A stretch of 64,000 bases of DNA from Hungateiclostridiaceae bacterium UBA1305. Lineage in GTDB: Bacteria; Bacillota; Clostridia; Acetivibrionales; DTU013. Positions 26,706 through 35,561 of this stretch are shown piece after piece. The stretch spans positions 69,712 to 133,711 of the forward strand of contig DBTX01000078.1 of the NCBI GenBank assembly GCA_002307275.1, given 5' to 3'. Below the pieces are notes generated by a model that was not told where the DNA came from, did not search any database, and worked only from the letters and a program-made list of their open reading frames with translations. Position numbers and translations under genes: made by a program. Position 1 is the stretch's first letter. Every line of letters begins with the position of its first letter.

Positions 26706-27986
26706 TTATATAATAATGTTTTCCGCAGGATTTCCCGATGAACGGCACACAGTTATCCTTCTATTATAAATGGCTGTGTAAAGCAACATCAGCACCCCTC
26801 CGATAAATGGCAGCAACGCTGTTGGTAATAAATCCATACATATTCCAGATAGGATAAAGGCTAATGGCGAAGCTGTTTTCACCATGCTCATGCCAAGGCT
26901 AAGCACCCTGCCGCGAAGATTGGCAGGCAATTTTGTCTGCAACATATACAGCAGTGGAATATCTATATAAGCCGCAGCTATTCCCATAGTGCCCATTACG
27001 ACACAATAATAGGCTGTACAGACCGGACTCGGGAAGCTGATTTTGAGGAATAATACAGGGAGGGCAATGAATAGGATCGAGCAAGCAAGTACTACTGCAG
27101 CCCTGACCAGGATCTTCATATATCCAATATCCAGGTTCCAACGTCTGATCGATACAGCACCTAGAAGTGCCCCTATCGGGAAAGCTGACTGAACAATGCC
27201 ATAATTAATCGATCCCAGACGCATAACATTATTTATGATGTATGGCAATGGAACCAGCACAGAAAACCCAATAAAAAAATTAAGTCCTGCAAGGAAAATG
27301 AAAGCCCCTGTTATCTCAGTCCTCCCCTTCATGTATGCGATACCGCTCCTGATATCCTCAATGATATTGTAACTATTGCGTCCATCGAAGCGCGTGGTGT
27401 CATCGTTCATAGAACCAAGCCTGAAGTCGACACAACATCCCATGATTGCCGAAAAAATGAACGAAAACGCATTCAAACAAATAAATATTCTGATGTCAGT
27501 AAAAATGTAGACAAACCCACCAAGCATTGGGCCTAGCACTGCAGCAGCAGACTCTATGACCCTGTTGGCAGAATTCATCCCCATCAGGTGGTCACTGGTT
27601 ACCATATCTGGAATAGCTGCTTCCAGACTGATATCGAATATTACCGTAACTACGTTGATGATAAATGTACTACTGTAGATTACTAACAAGCCAAGTCCAT
27701 TGAATAAAGAAAATAGAAGTACTCCAAAAAGAAAACATCCATTCAATAAATCCGCTATTACCACTACATACTTTCTGCTGCACCTGTCTGCTATTACTCC
27801 GGCAAGCGGATTGATCAGAATAACAGGAAGAGTCCCCAATACCAGCGTGAATGCAAAGGATAGCCCGGAACCGGTGATCTTCAGAACATAAAGCCCCATG
27901 GCAAAAGTGTAAATAGAACTGCCCAGAAGGGAAACCGATTTCCCTAATGACATAAAAACCATATTTCGAATGACTTTTTGATTCAT
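26706..27986 (-). CDS. MFS exporter (DHA3/macrolide-efflux-like)
   Basis: 426 aa with 12 hydrophobic helices. NMVFMSLGKSVSLLGSSIYT and GVIADRCSRKYVVVIADLLN carry the family motif between helices 2 and 3. A second copy, KLPANLRGRVLSLGMSMV, is in the C-terminal half. The pattern is like drug exporters of the MefA/TetV group. The gene directly upstream (gap 90 bp, same strand) is the MerR-methyltransferase fusion, which probably senses the exported compound or controls the exporter. Confidence 0.9.
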   Translation of the reverse strand: MNQKVIRNMVFMSLGKSVSLLGSSIYTFAMGLYVLKITGSGLSFAFTLVLGTLPVILINPLAGVIADRCSRKYVVVIADLLNGCFLFGVLLFSLFNGLGLLVIYSSTFIINVVTVIFDISLEAAIPDMVTSDHLMGMNSANRVIESAAAVLGPMLGGFVYIFTDIRIFICLNAFSFIFSAIMGCCVDFRLGSMNDDTTRFDGRNSYNIIEDIRSGIAYMKGRTEITGAFIFLAGLNFFIGFSVLVPLPYIINNVMRLGSINYGIVQSAFPIGALLGAVSIRRWNLDIGYMKILVRAAVVLACSILFIALPVLFLKISFPSPVCTAYYCVVMGTMGIAAAYIDIPLLYMLQTKLPANLRGRVLSLGMSMVKTASPLAFILSGICMDLLPTALLPFIGGVLMLLYTAIYNRRITVCRSSGNPAENIII

Positions 27987-28076
27987 ATTAAAAGCCTCCC
28001 ATCTGATTAAATTATAAATGGAAGGCTTTACCCCACTGCAAGATGCGAAATCGAAAGTTTTTCACCTGTTTACATG

Positions 28077-29327
28077 CTAAACCTCGTGTACACCCGACCT
28101 TTTCGCATAAATCACACAGCTGTTCACGCGTTCCCCTTCCGTGAACCAGCTTTCATACTTACCGCCCTTATCCAGATAGTCAGTGATCATTTCATTGTCT
28201 ATATCAAAACCAAGTGCTGATATTTCCTTTTTAATCATTTCTATTTTGAAGTTCTTCCTCAAGCCCACAGCAACCCTGCTGCTGGTAGAAAAATTTCCGA
28301 ATAGGATGTAGCTTCCCAGAAGAGCTGCCTGATCGTTAAAATATCGCAAAACAGGCTTTAGCAGGAACTCCTCATGCTCAAAGGAATAATTGCTGGTCCC
28401 TGTAATGTCAAGAACCAGTTCTGCTGCTTTATCCCGGATGGGTATCTGAAGAAAATCCGAACAAATGAAAAGGATATTTTTCCGCTTCCCTGATTTCTCC
28501 AGCAGTTGCTTCAGGTAGCGCTGCATGCATATATCGTGATCAACTGCAATATAAAATGTGTTCTCCGGCAATTCATCATAAATGAGTCTAAGAAAAAAAC
28601 CTAGCCCGGAACCGAGTTCCAGCAGGACCTTGCCATCAAGTTCCACGAAATTCAGCCTTCGGTAGGCCCATTCCAGGCTTTTATAAACATTTTTCAAATA
28701 TGCCTCATCAGTATTTTGGATATAGTTGGAAATTTGATTTTGATCAAGAGCTTCCACCAGTACATCGGACACATCGTCTCCTGCATCTGTTTTAACGATC
28801 AGAATACCGTCAGTGATCATGAATTCGGATCCACAGCTGCAATCCAGCAAACCCTCCATGACCTGATTGTCTTCGATCTGCGCTTTACGGAGATTCAACC
28901 CGCATTTACAATGAGGGCACTGCAGCAGTCCTAGATTTCTCAGCTGTATGCCGAGTCTGAGCGGTTTTTCTTTCTGCGTACTGTCAAACTCTTTAATTTT
29001 GGCTTCCAACCTGCTGCTGATCTGTTTCAGTTCATTTAAAAGCTCTGATATCCTGATGTGTTTATTTACAAACAGATCGTGAAAGGAGGCATCTTGCTTA
29101 TAAGAAGTCATTCTGCCAAGTTTTCGGAACATGAATACCGTATGTATTTCTGCGAGCGTGAATCCCATAGCCTTGAGAGAATTGATTTCCTCAAGGTCAT
29201 TTGCACATCTGCCGTCAAAGGAGTATTGACCGCTATTCTTTTCAGGCAGCAGCAAACCAAGGTCGATATAATGCCTGATCGTATCAATACTCACATGATG
29301 TGAAGCTGCAAACGCACCGATTTTCAA
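28077..29327 (-). CDS. MerR regulator fused to zinc-ribbon and SAM-methyltransferase domains
   Basis: 416 aa in three parts. Residues 1-75 are a MerR HTH and wing: KIGAFAASHHVSIDTIRHYI, LKAMGFTLAEI. Residues 90-116 form the usual dimerising coiled coil. Residues 137-165 carry CPHCKC and CSC, a Trm112-like zinc ribbon. Residues 225-416 are a class I methyltransferase: motif I LELGSGLGFF at 236-245, acidic motif II AVDHDI, and the post-I region. The effector domain of a normal MerR protein is thus replaced by an apparent enzyme. It is encoded just upstream of an MFS exporter. Whether the domain methylates a drug, DNA or protein, or only senses SAM, is unknown. Confidence 0.85.
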   Translation of the reverse strand: MKIGAFAASHHVSIDTIRHYIDLGLLLPEKNSGQYSFDGRCANDLEEINSLKAMGFTLAEIHTVFMFRKLGRMTSYKQDASFHDLFVNKHIRISELLNELKQISSRLEAKIKEFDSTQKEKPLRLGIQLRNLGLLQCPHCKCGLNLRKAQIEDNQVMEGLLDCSCGSEFMITDGILIVKTDAGDDVSDVLVEALDQNQISNYIQNTDEAYLKNVYKSLEWAYRRLNFVELDGKVLLELGSGLGFFLRLIYDELPENTFYIAVDHDICMQRYLKQLLEKSGKRKNILFICSDFLQIPIRDKAAELVLDITGTSNYSFEHEEFLLKPVLRYFNDQAALLGSYILFGNFSTSSRVAVGLRKNFKIEMIKKEISALGFDIDNEMITDYLDKGGKYESWFTEGERVNSCVIYAKRSGVHEV

Positions 29328-29420
29328 AAACCCGCCCCCTTTCTATCATTATCCTTCATTCTTATATCAAAATCAACCGGTATAGGAATGGATAGGGCTA
29401 CAGGAACAGAAACATAAACA

Positions 29421-29594
29421 GAGGCAATGATAAAGAAATATCAAAACAGTAGGCGATGACATCGCAGTATTCGAACCATAGGCAATGACGGCGCAGTATT
29501 CGAACTATTGGCGATACCGCGCGTTATCGGGACTGCTGGTGATACAACACTTTATCAAGAACTGCTGGCTTGACAGTGTATAATCAGAACAGCT
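29421..29594. repeat. Six degenerate tandem copies of a 29-bp unit
   Basis: Units start at 29421, 29450, 29479, 29508, 29537 and 29566, with exact 29-bp spacing. Consensus begins TAGGCAATGAC and ends TATTCGAAC. The second and third copies are nearly identical; the others drift. There are no spacers, so it is not a CRISPR array. It fills most of the 303-bp gap between the lipoprotein gene and the MerR-fusion gene. I see no gene in that gap. Confidence 0.8.
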
Positions 29595-29630
29595 GAGGGT
29601 TTTCAGACTACCTGATGGTCAGGTGAAATC

Positions 29631-30062
29631 CTAATGTACAATCGTATAGGACGTTGTGATCATCTTTCCGCCGCCGGATACGAGCAGTTGATAAGTACCG
29701 GGCAGGGTATCGCCTTTCACATCCCAGTCCCAGCTGACCTTACCATCATTTCCGGCATGTTTTGCAGCCGATGCTGACATCATACCCCGGGAATTAATAT
29801 AGTTTGAGGTAACTGTGTAATTTGTATTCGGTACGCCATGGATGGAAAGGCTGCCCTTCTCGCCTGTTCTGACCGTCTTTTTTACATCCAGGACCGTTAT
29901 TCCAGAATCACTGTCCGGGATAGCACCCGGAATAACATCTCCCTGGCGACCGGTAACCTCAAAACCCTGCAGCCGGGGCACAGGTCTTTCGGAAGCCGAT
30001 CCGCAGCCCGATAAAACAATTGTAAAAAGAATGGCAAAGCTGAATAACAATTTCTCTCTCAT
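29631..30062 (-). CDS. Putative secreted lipoprotein
   Basis: 143 aa. Signal peptide: MREKLLFSFAILFTIVLSGC with lipobox LSGC and Cys20 as the lipidated residue. The mature part looks like a small beta-sandwich with GEKGSLSIHGVPNTNYTVTS and GTYQLLVSGGGK, similar to surface domains that bear repeated Ig-like folds. It would sit on the outer face of the membrane. No family is recognised. A 6-bp hairpin (29610-29624) follows its stop. Confidence 0.75.
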   Translation of the reverse strand: MREKLLFSFAILFTIVLSGCGSASERPVPRLQGFEVTGRQGDVIPGAIPDSDSGITVLDVKKTVRTGEKGSLSIHGVPNTNYTVTSNYINSRGMMSASAAKHAGNDGKVSWDWDVKGDTLPGTYQLLVSGGGKMITTSYTIVH

Positions 30063-30205
30063 AATAATACCTCTCGTTTATTAAACCGGAATATGTCTAT
30101 ATGTTGTCCAGATTTGCAGTTTTTGATTATTGCAATCAGTTATCACTTCAAGTAATATCTAAATATGGCGTATAGATGAAGCAGCGAATATGAAGGATGT
30201 GTTGT

Positions 30206-31087
30206 ATGTTGGATAATATACCTTTTTTTCTTGTTGATGTGTTTGCGGAACATAAATACCAGGGCAACCAGCTGGCTGTGTTCATGAATGCAGGCGGGCT
30301 TTCGGATACAGAGATGCAGGATATTGCACATGAAACGAATTTTGCAGAAACCTCGTTCATCCTTTCCGGCAAAAAGGAAAATAGCGGTTATGATGTCAGA
30401 ATATTTACACCGGACTTTGAAGTACCCTTTGCCGGACACCCCACACTGGGAACAGCCTATATCATTCACAATGAAATAGAAGACGGACGATCTGAGAGAA
30501 TCATCTTGAATCTGAAAGCAGGGCAAATACCGGTCACGCCGGATAAGGAGGGCTGCCTTTGGATGAAACAGAATCCGCCGCGTTTCGGACAGTGTGTCAG
30601 CATGGGTACGATTGCGGAAATACTGGGCATTACGGTAAATGATATCGACAAACGTTTCCCAGTACAGGAAACCAGCACTGGCCTGGCCTCGGTCATAGTT
30701 CCTCTCAATACACTGGACGCGGTAAAAAGATGCCGTATCAATCACGATAGGTATGCATGTTTTCTGAAGGAAGAGCTTAAAGATATCCTGCTGGTTTTTA
30801 CCGACCAGACCTACCATCCGCTCAACAAATTAAACGTCCGGGTTTTTGCAGATGATTCGGGCTACCCCGAGGATGCAGCAACCGGAAGTGCTAACGGAAA
30901 TCTCGCGGCCTACCTTCTGGAACATGATTACTTCAGCAGTGCACAGTTGCGGTACAATGTCGAGCAGGGCTATGAAATGGGCCGCCCTTCCCTATTAAAG
31001 GTAAGAGCGGAGAAATTCGGCAAACAGTTTGATATAAACATTGGCGGCAATGTCATCTTGACAGCACGTGGCGAGTGGCTTCTATAA
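30206..31087 (+). CDS. PhzF-family isomerase/epimerase
   Basis: 293 aa. ATG at 30206 has GAAGGA eight bases upstream; the ATG at 30197 overlaps that site. Two similar diaminopimelate-epimerase-like halves: FFLVDVFAEHKYQGNQLAVF, ETNFAETSFIL with the conserved Glu near 47, FAGHPTLGTAY, then YPEDAATGSANGNLAAYLLE in the second half. PhzF in phenazine synthesis isomerises a dihydro-hydroxyanthranilate; most relatives, as here without phenazine genes, have unknown substrates. The last codons are part of a tandem repeat that continues past the stop. A dead paralogue lies at 40308. Confidence 0.9.
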   Translation: MLDNIPFFLVDVFAEHKYQGNQLAVFMNAGGLSDTEMQDIAHETNFAETSFILSGKKENSGYDVRIFTPDFEVPFAGHPTLGTAYIIHNEIEDGRSERIILNLKAGQIPVTPDKEGCLWMKQNPPRFGQCVSMGTIAEILGITVNDIDKRFPVQETSTGLASVIVPLNTLDAVKRCRINHDRYACFLKEELKDILLVFTDQTYHPLNKLNVRVFADDSGYPEDAATGSANGNLAAYLLEHDYFSSAQLRYNVEQGYEMGRPSLLKVRAEKFGKQFDINIGGNVILTARGEWLL

Positions 31088-31190
31088 GCTCTGCGAATGG
31101 CTTCTTTACTCGGAAAATGACTTCTTAAGCTCGGCGAATGGCTTCTGTATGCTTGGGCAATAGCTTCCATGAGCTCGGTGAATGAGAACG
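31071..31190. repeat. Six degenerate 20-22-bp tandem copies starting inside the PhzF stop region
   Basis: The core gcgaatggcttct recurs at 31071, 31093, 31113, 31134, 31156 and 31178 (last copy partial). The first copy encodes the final residues GEWLL and the stop codon; the rest are noncoding. Confidence 0.7.
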
Positions 31191-31281
31191 CAGTCTTATT
31201 ACTGTAATAGACTGCTAATATAGTGTAACTTGTTTTTCATAGCATCCCGGGAGATATTGCCTCCTGATTCTTCGGCTTGCC

Positions 31282-34062
31282 TTACTCCGCTTTCTCCTGC
31301 GGCAGATCCCGTACAATGCAGATAGCCTTCTCTTCAGCTATGTCAGACAGCAGAATCAGGTTTAAAGCCGAAGTATCGTAAACCTTTACGATTTGCTCCA
31401 TACTGCACTCTTCCGGCAGTAGTTCCGTCAGGATATTTTTATGTGCATGCAGTAATTCCGGTCTATAAACGGTATTCCCGCTCTTTGGGAAAATAGCGGC
31501 ATAGAATATATCCGCCTCCACAAGATCCTGAAAAAAGTGGCTTCCGAACGAAAGCTCCGGAACAAATCCGCCCCGCTCAAATGCGATCTCACAGAGCACC
31601 CTGATATTGCTGATCTCCGCAAAACTGACCGGCACACCCAGTTCAGGCGTTGTCGTGCCCCACCTGCCCGGCCCCGCCAGCAGCAGCCCGTTGCATTTTT
31701 TTCCAAGCAGGGAATTCAATTTGCCAATCAAACGTGCAGTCTTGTATTTTGTACTCAGATCTGCATTCGAGTATGCTTCAGGATCAACGAAGATAACGTT
31801 ATCGACAGGCTGATAGATATTGCCTCCCATCGTTCCGTCGCAAACGGAGAAGAAAATGTCCTTTTTTTTCACTTCGGGTATAGTGACCTTCTTTCCCAGA
31901 CCTTTTACTTGCAGCGGCCTGCACTGAAGAAGGTTGATCATGAAATCAAGTTCTTTTGAAAAATTTACAGTAAACTCTACATCCACCGGATAACCGTAGT
32001 TCTGCTGGATCTCTTCAAGCATGCTCCTGAGGCAGATTATGAAGTCCTTCTCCGCCAGAAGCCTGCTGCAGGTGGATAACATGTACTCCCTGTTCATTCC
32101 CCTCTCTGCCATAAGCGCTTCCGCTTCCCTGTCGTGCTCAAGCAGCAGATCTTTCAGATAAGCCGGAAGCAGTGGCGCAAGGTCATTGATGGAAATTGTC
32201 TGCAGGCTGTTCTTATTAAGGTCCAGTACATCAACATATTGCTGAGAAAATTTTCTGTTGTCTCCCTTTCCTGCCAGCAGCCTGAGCTGCGGCTTATCCA
32301 GCGAAGCCACTCTCGGATAATCGCCCTGCGTCCTTTCCACAGCCCTCGTTCCCAGACCTGCAACCAGCCTTACCAGACCGGCTTTGGGATCAATGTCCCT
32401 GTTCCATGCATAAGCATTATACGAGTAGGCGACTCCTGCAGTTGCCGGCATGAATATCCCATCATACCTTGAGCCGGATACACGCTGCACCAGGATCGCC
32501 ATCTGCTCGTCGCTTTGATCCAGCCCTCTCTGCTGCCTGTAAACCAATGCCGATTCATCCATTGCGCTTGCATACACCTGCTTGACGGCACTTTCAAATT
32601 CCTGAAGCCGTTCCTCCAAAGTCCCCATATTTGTGCAGAAAATACTTTCATACTTGCCTGCAAATGCAGTACCGAAGTTATCTTCAAGCAGACTGCTGGA
32701 GCGGACAATAATCGGACTCTGTCCATAATATTCGAGCAGATTCCTGAATTGTTCCCTGACTATTTGAGGAAAAAGGCCGGACGGAATTTTCTCTTTTAAC
32801 TGTCCGGCAGCTGAAAAATAGCCCTCTGGTGTCCGCTGATCCAGGCGCAGCCTCCACCAGCCATTCTGTACGAGATAGGTGTAGAATACATCCGATCCGA
32901 TATAAAAAGAGTCATGAGGCTCAAGCCTGTGCTTCCAGCTTTGCAGTATATTGCGTGCGAGCAGCATCCCAACTGCTTTTCCGCCAATATAACCCGAGCC
33001 TATCATCCTTTCTTTTATCTCAAGGATGTCTTCCAATTGAAAATGGCTCAGCGCCAACGCCAGAATATTTTTATCCCTGCCTATCACCAGCTTGCACAGC
33101 TTTTCCAGCATCTCAGCCCTTGGACTTTTAATCGTTTCCGCGGATATCCTGTCTCCTGATTCGCTGCCTGGTTTTGGACCTGATTCGCAGCCCGACCCGC
33201 TGCCTGATTCACTACCTGAACCACTGTTTGACCCGCTGCCTGATTTCTGGTCTGATTCACTGCTTGATTCACAGCCTGATTTGCGGCCTGCAATGTCCTC
33301 CAGGTCGCGCCCTGTCCCCCCCGTCTGTTCCTCTTCAGCGATCCTCTCTGCTTTCAGGAAGAGCCTGTCCCAGTAGTCCAGCTTGTGTCCGGACTGTCTG
33401 GTACCCTGAGAAGCAACCAGATGAAAGAACCTGCTCGTCTCCAGCCCGTCTGTCAGCGGCAGAAAGCTGTCGCCTTCGGATATGTGAGGCAGAAACATCG
33501 TGTCGGAGTATCTCCTCCATACCTTTATCGGGTGGATATAACGGTTTTCCTCATTATGATATGCATCGATCAGAAGCTGTGTGGTTTCGCGGATCCTAGC
33601 CACGGTGTCGTAAGAATGGCGGTTTCTGATAATAGTAAAAAATGCTACTGTATCCAGTTCAAATAAGTAGGGACAGGTCACTGTAAAGAAATTTCCCATC
33701 ATAAGATCTGCCGCCCACGCTGTCTGCAGCTCTGAAAGGCAGTCAAACACATAAAAAGCTCCTGCGCCTTCGCCGGCAATTACCTCATGCACCTGTACGG
33801 TGAAGTTCTCAAAGCCGCTGTCCGGATCCAATACGACAATTTTCAATCCGTCCTGCGGCTCCAGAATGGGCGGATGCATCGCAAAGCGCATATAAATCAG
33901 GTTTCTCTTTTCCTCAATTGCCTTTTTCGCAAAGGGTACTGCAAAGAAGCGGTAATCCTCAATATCCACCAACTGCCAGACAACATTATCCCCCAGCCTG
34001 ATAGAGTCCACAACCTGGTCAAGTCCGTTTACACCCGAATGGATCCTGTCAAACGCGATCAT
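31282..34062 (-). CDS. PEP-synthase-like PEP/pyruvate-binding protein with degenerate KaiC-like N-terminus
   Basis: About 926 aa from ATG 34062, which has AAGGGAG upstream. N-terminal 1-230 resembles a KaiC/RecA fold (RIHSGVNGLDQVVDSIRLGD) but lacks the GxxxxGKT loop. Residues about 250-305 are a Gly/Ser/Glu low-complexity linker. The middle is the ATP-grasp domain of PEP synthase and pyruvate phosphate dikinase: SPIIVRSSSLLEDNFGTAF, AGKYESIF, PVDVEFTVNF. The C-terminal 200 residues hold GPGRWGTTTPELGVPVSFAE. The phosphohistidine swivel and PEP-binding barrel are absent, so it is not a complete PEP synthase. It may be an ATP-dependent kinase acting on a separate carrier. Cytosolic. Confidence 0.8.
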   Translation of the reverse strand: MIAFDRIHSGVNGLDQVVDSIRLGDNVVWQLVDIEDYRFFAVPFAKKAIEEKRNLIYMRFAMHPPILEPQDGLKIVVLDPDSGFENFTVQVHEVIAGEGAGAFYVFDCLSELQTAWAADLMMGNFFTVTCPYLFELDTVAFFTIIRNRHSYDTVARIRETTQLLIDAYHNEENRYIHPIKVWRRYSDTMFLPHISEGDSFLPLTDGLETSRFFHLVASQGTRQSGHKLDYWDRLFLKAERIAEEEQTGGTGRDLEDIAGRKSGCESSSESDQKSGSGSNSGSGSESGSGSGCESGPKPGSESGDRISAETIKSPRAEMLEKLCKLVIGRDKNILALALSHFQLEDILEIKERMIGSGYIGGKAVGMLLARNILQSWKHRLEPHDSFYIGSDVFYTYLVQNGWWRLRLDQRTPEGYFSAAGQLKEKIPSGLFPQIVREQFRNLLEYYGQSPIIVRSSSLLEDNFGTAFAGKYESIFCTNMGTLEERLQEFESAVKQVYASAMDESALVYRQQRGLDQSDEQMAILVQRVSGSRYDGIFMPATAGVAYSYNAYAWNRDIDPKAGLVRLVAGLGTRAVERTQGDYPRVASLDKPQLRLLAGKGDNRKFSQQYVDVLDLNKNSLQTISINDLAPLLPAYLKDLLLEHDREAEALMAERGMNREYMLSTCSRLLAEKDFIICLRSMLEEIQQNYGYPVDVEFTVNFSKELDFMINLLQCRPLQVKGLGKKVTIPEVKKKDIFFSVCDGTMGGNIYQPVDNVIFVDPEAYSNADLSTKYKTARLIGKLNSLLGKKCNGLLLAGPGRWGTTTPELGVPVSFAEISNIRVLCEIAFERGGFVPELSFGSHFFQDLVEADIFYAAIFPKSGNTVYRPELLHAHKNILTELLPEECSMEQIVKVYDTSALNLILLSDIAEEKAICIVRDLPQEKAE
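33165..33290. repeat. In-frame minisatellite encoding a Ser/Gly/Glu linker
   Basis: Degenerate repeats built from gattc-ctgcctgatt-like words encode SGSGSNSGSGSESGSGSG and flanking CES/KPGSES segments between the two main domains of the protein at 31282. Confidence 0.7.
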
Positions 34063-34256
34063 TGCGCCACACTCCCTTTTATTTGCATACATGGGAATTA
34101 GATAACTGCATCGTTATCAATATACCACCATTTTACACAATCATGCGGAATATTTACAGCTCTCATTTATTTTCAGATAGAACAGCTGTTGTAATCCCAA
34201 GGAAGTACGCCATATGCAGCCTCACTTATCATTCATGTTTCATACTGCTTCTAACC

Positions 34257-34490
34257 CTATCGCCCAAGCAGCTTCAGGATCTCATTCGGTTTTAAAACCC
34301 TGCCATATGAGACGACCTTTTCATCGACAACCAGTGCCGGAGTCGACATGACACCATATAACATGATGTCCTTAAGATCGGTCACCTTTATAATTTCGGC
34401 ATCCATTCCAGCTGCTTTCAATGCAGCTTCAGTATTCTCCTTTAATGTAACACAGTTCCTGCAGCCCGAACCTAAAATCTTGATTACCAT
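34257..34490 (-). CDS. Small thioredoxin-like redox protein (redox-active disulfide protein 2 type)
   Basis: 77 aa. VIKILGSGCRNCVTLKENTE has the active-site CxxC (Cys9 and Cys12), and the cis-Pro loop is MSTPALVVDEKVVSYG. This short family is usually encoded with metalloid permeases; here it follows the permease gene by 50 bases in an arsR-led operon. It may deliver electrons or bind arsenic/thiol adducts during efflux. Ribosome site aGGAGtga. Confidence 0.9.
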   Translation of the reverse strand: MVIKILGSGCRNCVTLKENTEAALKAAGMDAEIIKVTDLKDIMLYGVMSTPALVVDEKVVSYGRVLKPNEILKLLGR

Positions 34491-34540
34491 ATTGTTATCA
34501 CTCCTATCTATTTTTTATTATCCATTCCGGGAAATTATTT

Positions 34541-35545
34541 TTATAAGAAAAACCCGCTAAAAGCATTAAACAAATACCCTATAATAATGATACCAACCGT
34601 GACAATGCCCGTAAATATCACCAGAAGCTTCAGCTTTACCACTTTCTTAAGCATGATCAGAGACGGAAGCGAGAGTGCTGTGACCGCCATCATGAACGAC
34701 AAAACCGTTCCGATTCCCACACCCTTTGAAACCAGGGCTTCGGCTATCGGCAGTGTGCCAAAGATATCCGCATACATGGGGATACCTACAACTGTCGCCA
34801 ACACGACAGAGTACCATTTGTCCTGACCCAGGACTGCCCTTACGACAGGCTCCGGAACCCAATTGTGTATGGCTGCGCCAATTCCCACTCCAATTAAAAT
34901 ATACAGCCAGACCTTCTTTATTATACTCAGAACCTGATTCCTTGCGAAGCTTGTTCTGTCACGGAATGTCAAGTCCTGCTGTTCCATTTCAATCATTTTA
35001 TTACTGAGTACGAACGGCTCTATATACCCTTCCAGTTTGGATTTGCTTATGATGGTCCCTCCGGCAACTGCAAGTACGATCCCAACAACCATATAAGCTA
35101 TGGCGATCTTCCAGTTGAAAATGCTGGCGAGTAACAGGACCGACGCTAAATCCACCAGTGGGGAGGAAATCAGGAAAGAAAAAGTAACGCCTATTGGAAG
35201 GCCTGCGCTGGTAAAGCCCATAAACAGCGGTATTGAAGAACAGGAGCAAAATGGGGTGACTGTTCCAAGCAATGCGCCAAGTATATTGGCTGATACCCCA
35301 TTGAACCTGCCCAGGATCTTTCTGGTCCTTTCGGGCGGGAAAAAGCTCTGCACATAGGAGATAGTGAAAATCAAAACCGAAAGCAATATGAATATCTTAA
35401 CTACATCATAGATGAAAAAATGGATACTTCCACCCAGGCGGTCCTGCGTATCCAGTCCGAAGCCCTTTTGCACAAGGAGTTTAACCAGGTTTGAAAGCCA
35501 CTCCATTCTTAATATCTGGTCGTTCAACCATTCAAATACAAACAC
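34541..35545 (-). CDS. ArsP/DUF318-type permease
   Basis: 334 aa with eight to nine hydrophobic helices. TPFCSCSSIPLFMGFTSAGL contains the CSC motif that marks this permease family; NKMIEMEQQDLTFRD lies in the large cytosolic loop; GIPMYADIFGTLPIAEAL repeats the pattern in the second half. Characterised ArsP proteins export trivalent organoarsenicals such as methylarsenite or roxarsone(III). The operon context (ArsR upstream, small thioredoxin downstream) agrees with a metalloid role. The actual substrate is not proven. Confidence 0.88.
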   Translation of the reverse strand: MFVFEWLNDQILRMEWLSNLVKLLVQKGFGLDTQDRLGGSIHFFIYDVVKIFILLSVLIFTISYVQSFFPPERTRKILGRFNGVSANILGALLGTVTPFCSCSSIPLFMGFTSAGLPIGVTFSFLISSPLVDLASVLLLASIFNWKIAIAYMVVGIVLAVAGGTIISKSKLEGYIEPFVLSNKMIEMEQQDLTFRDRTSFARNQVLSIIKKVWLYILIGVGIGAAIHNWVPEPVVRAVLGQDKWYSVVLATVVGIPMYADIFGTLPIAEALVSKGVGIGTVLSFMMAVTALSLPSLIMLKKVVKLKLLVIFTGIVTVGIIIIGYLFNAFSGFFL

Positions 35546-35561
35546 TACGCCATCCCCTGTC

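Noticed and set aside
29421..29594. CRISPR array
   Set aside because: Repeats abut with no spacers, drift in sequence, and no cas genes are present.
30970..31170. Minus-strand frame encoding a repeated YRSHSP peptide
   Set aside because: The peptide repetition is only the translation of the DNA tandem repeat at the PhzF end; no start signal.
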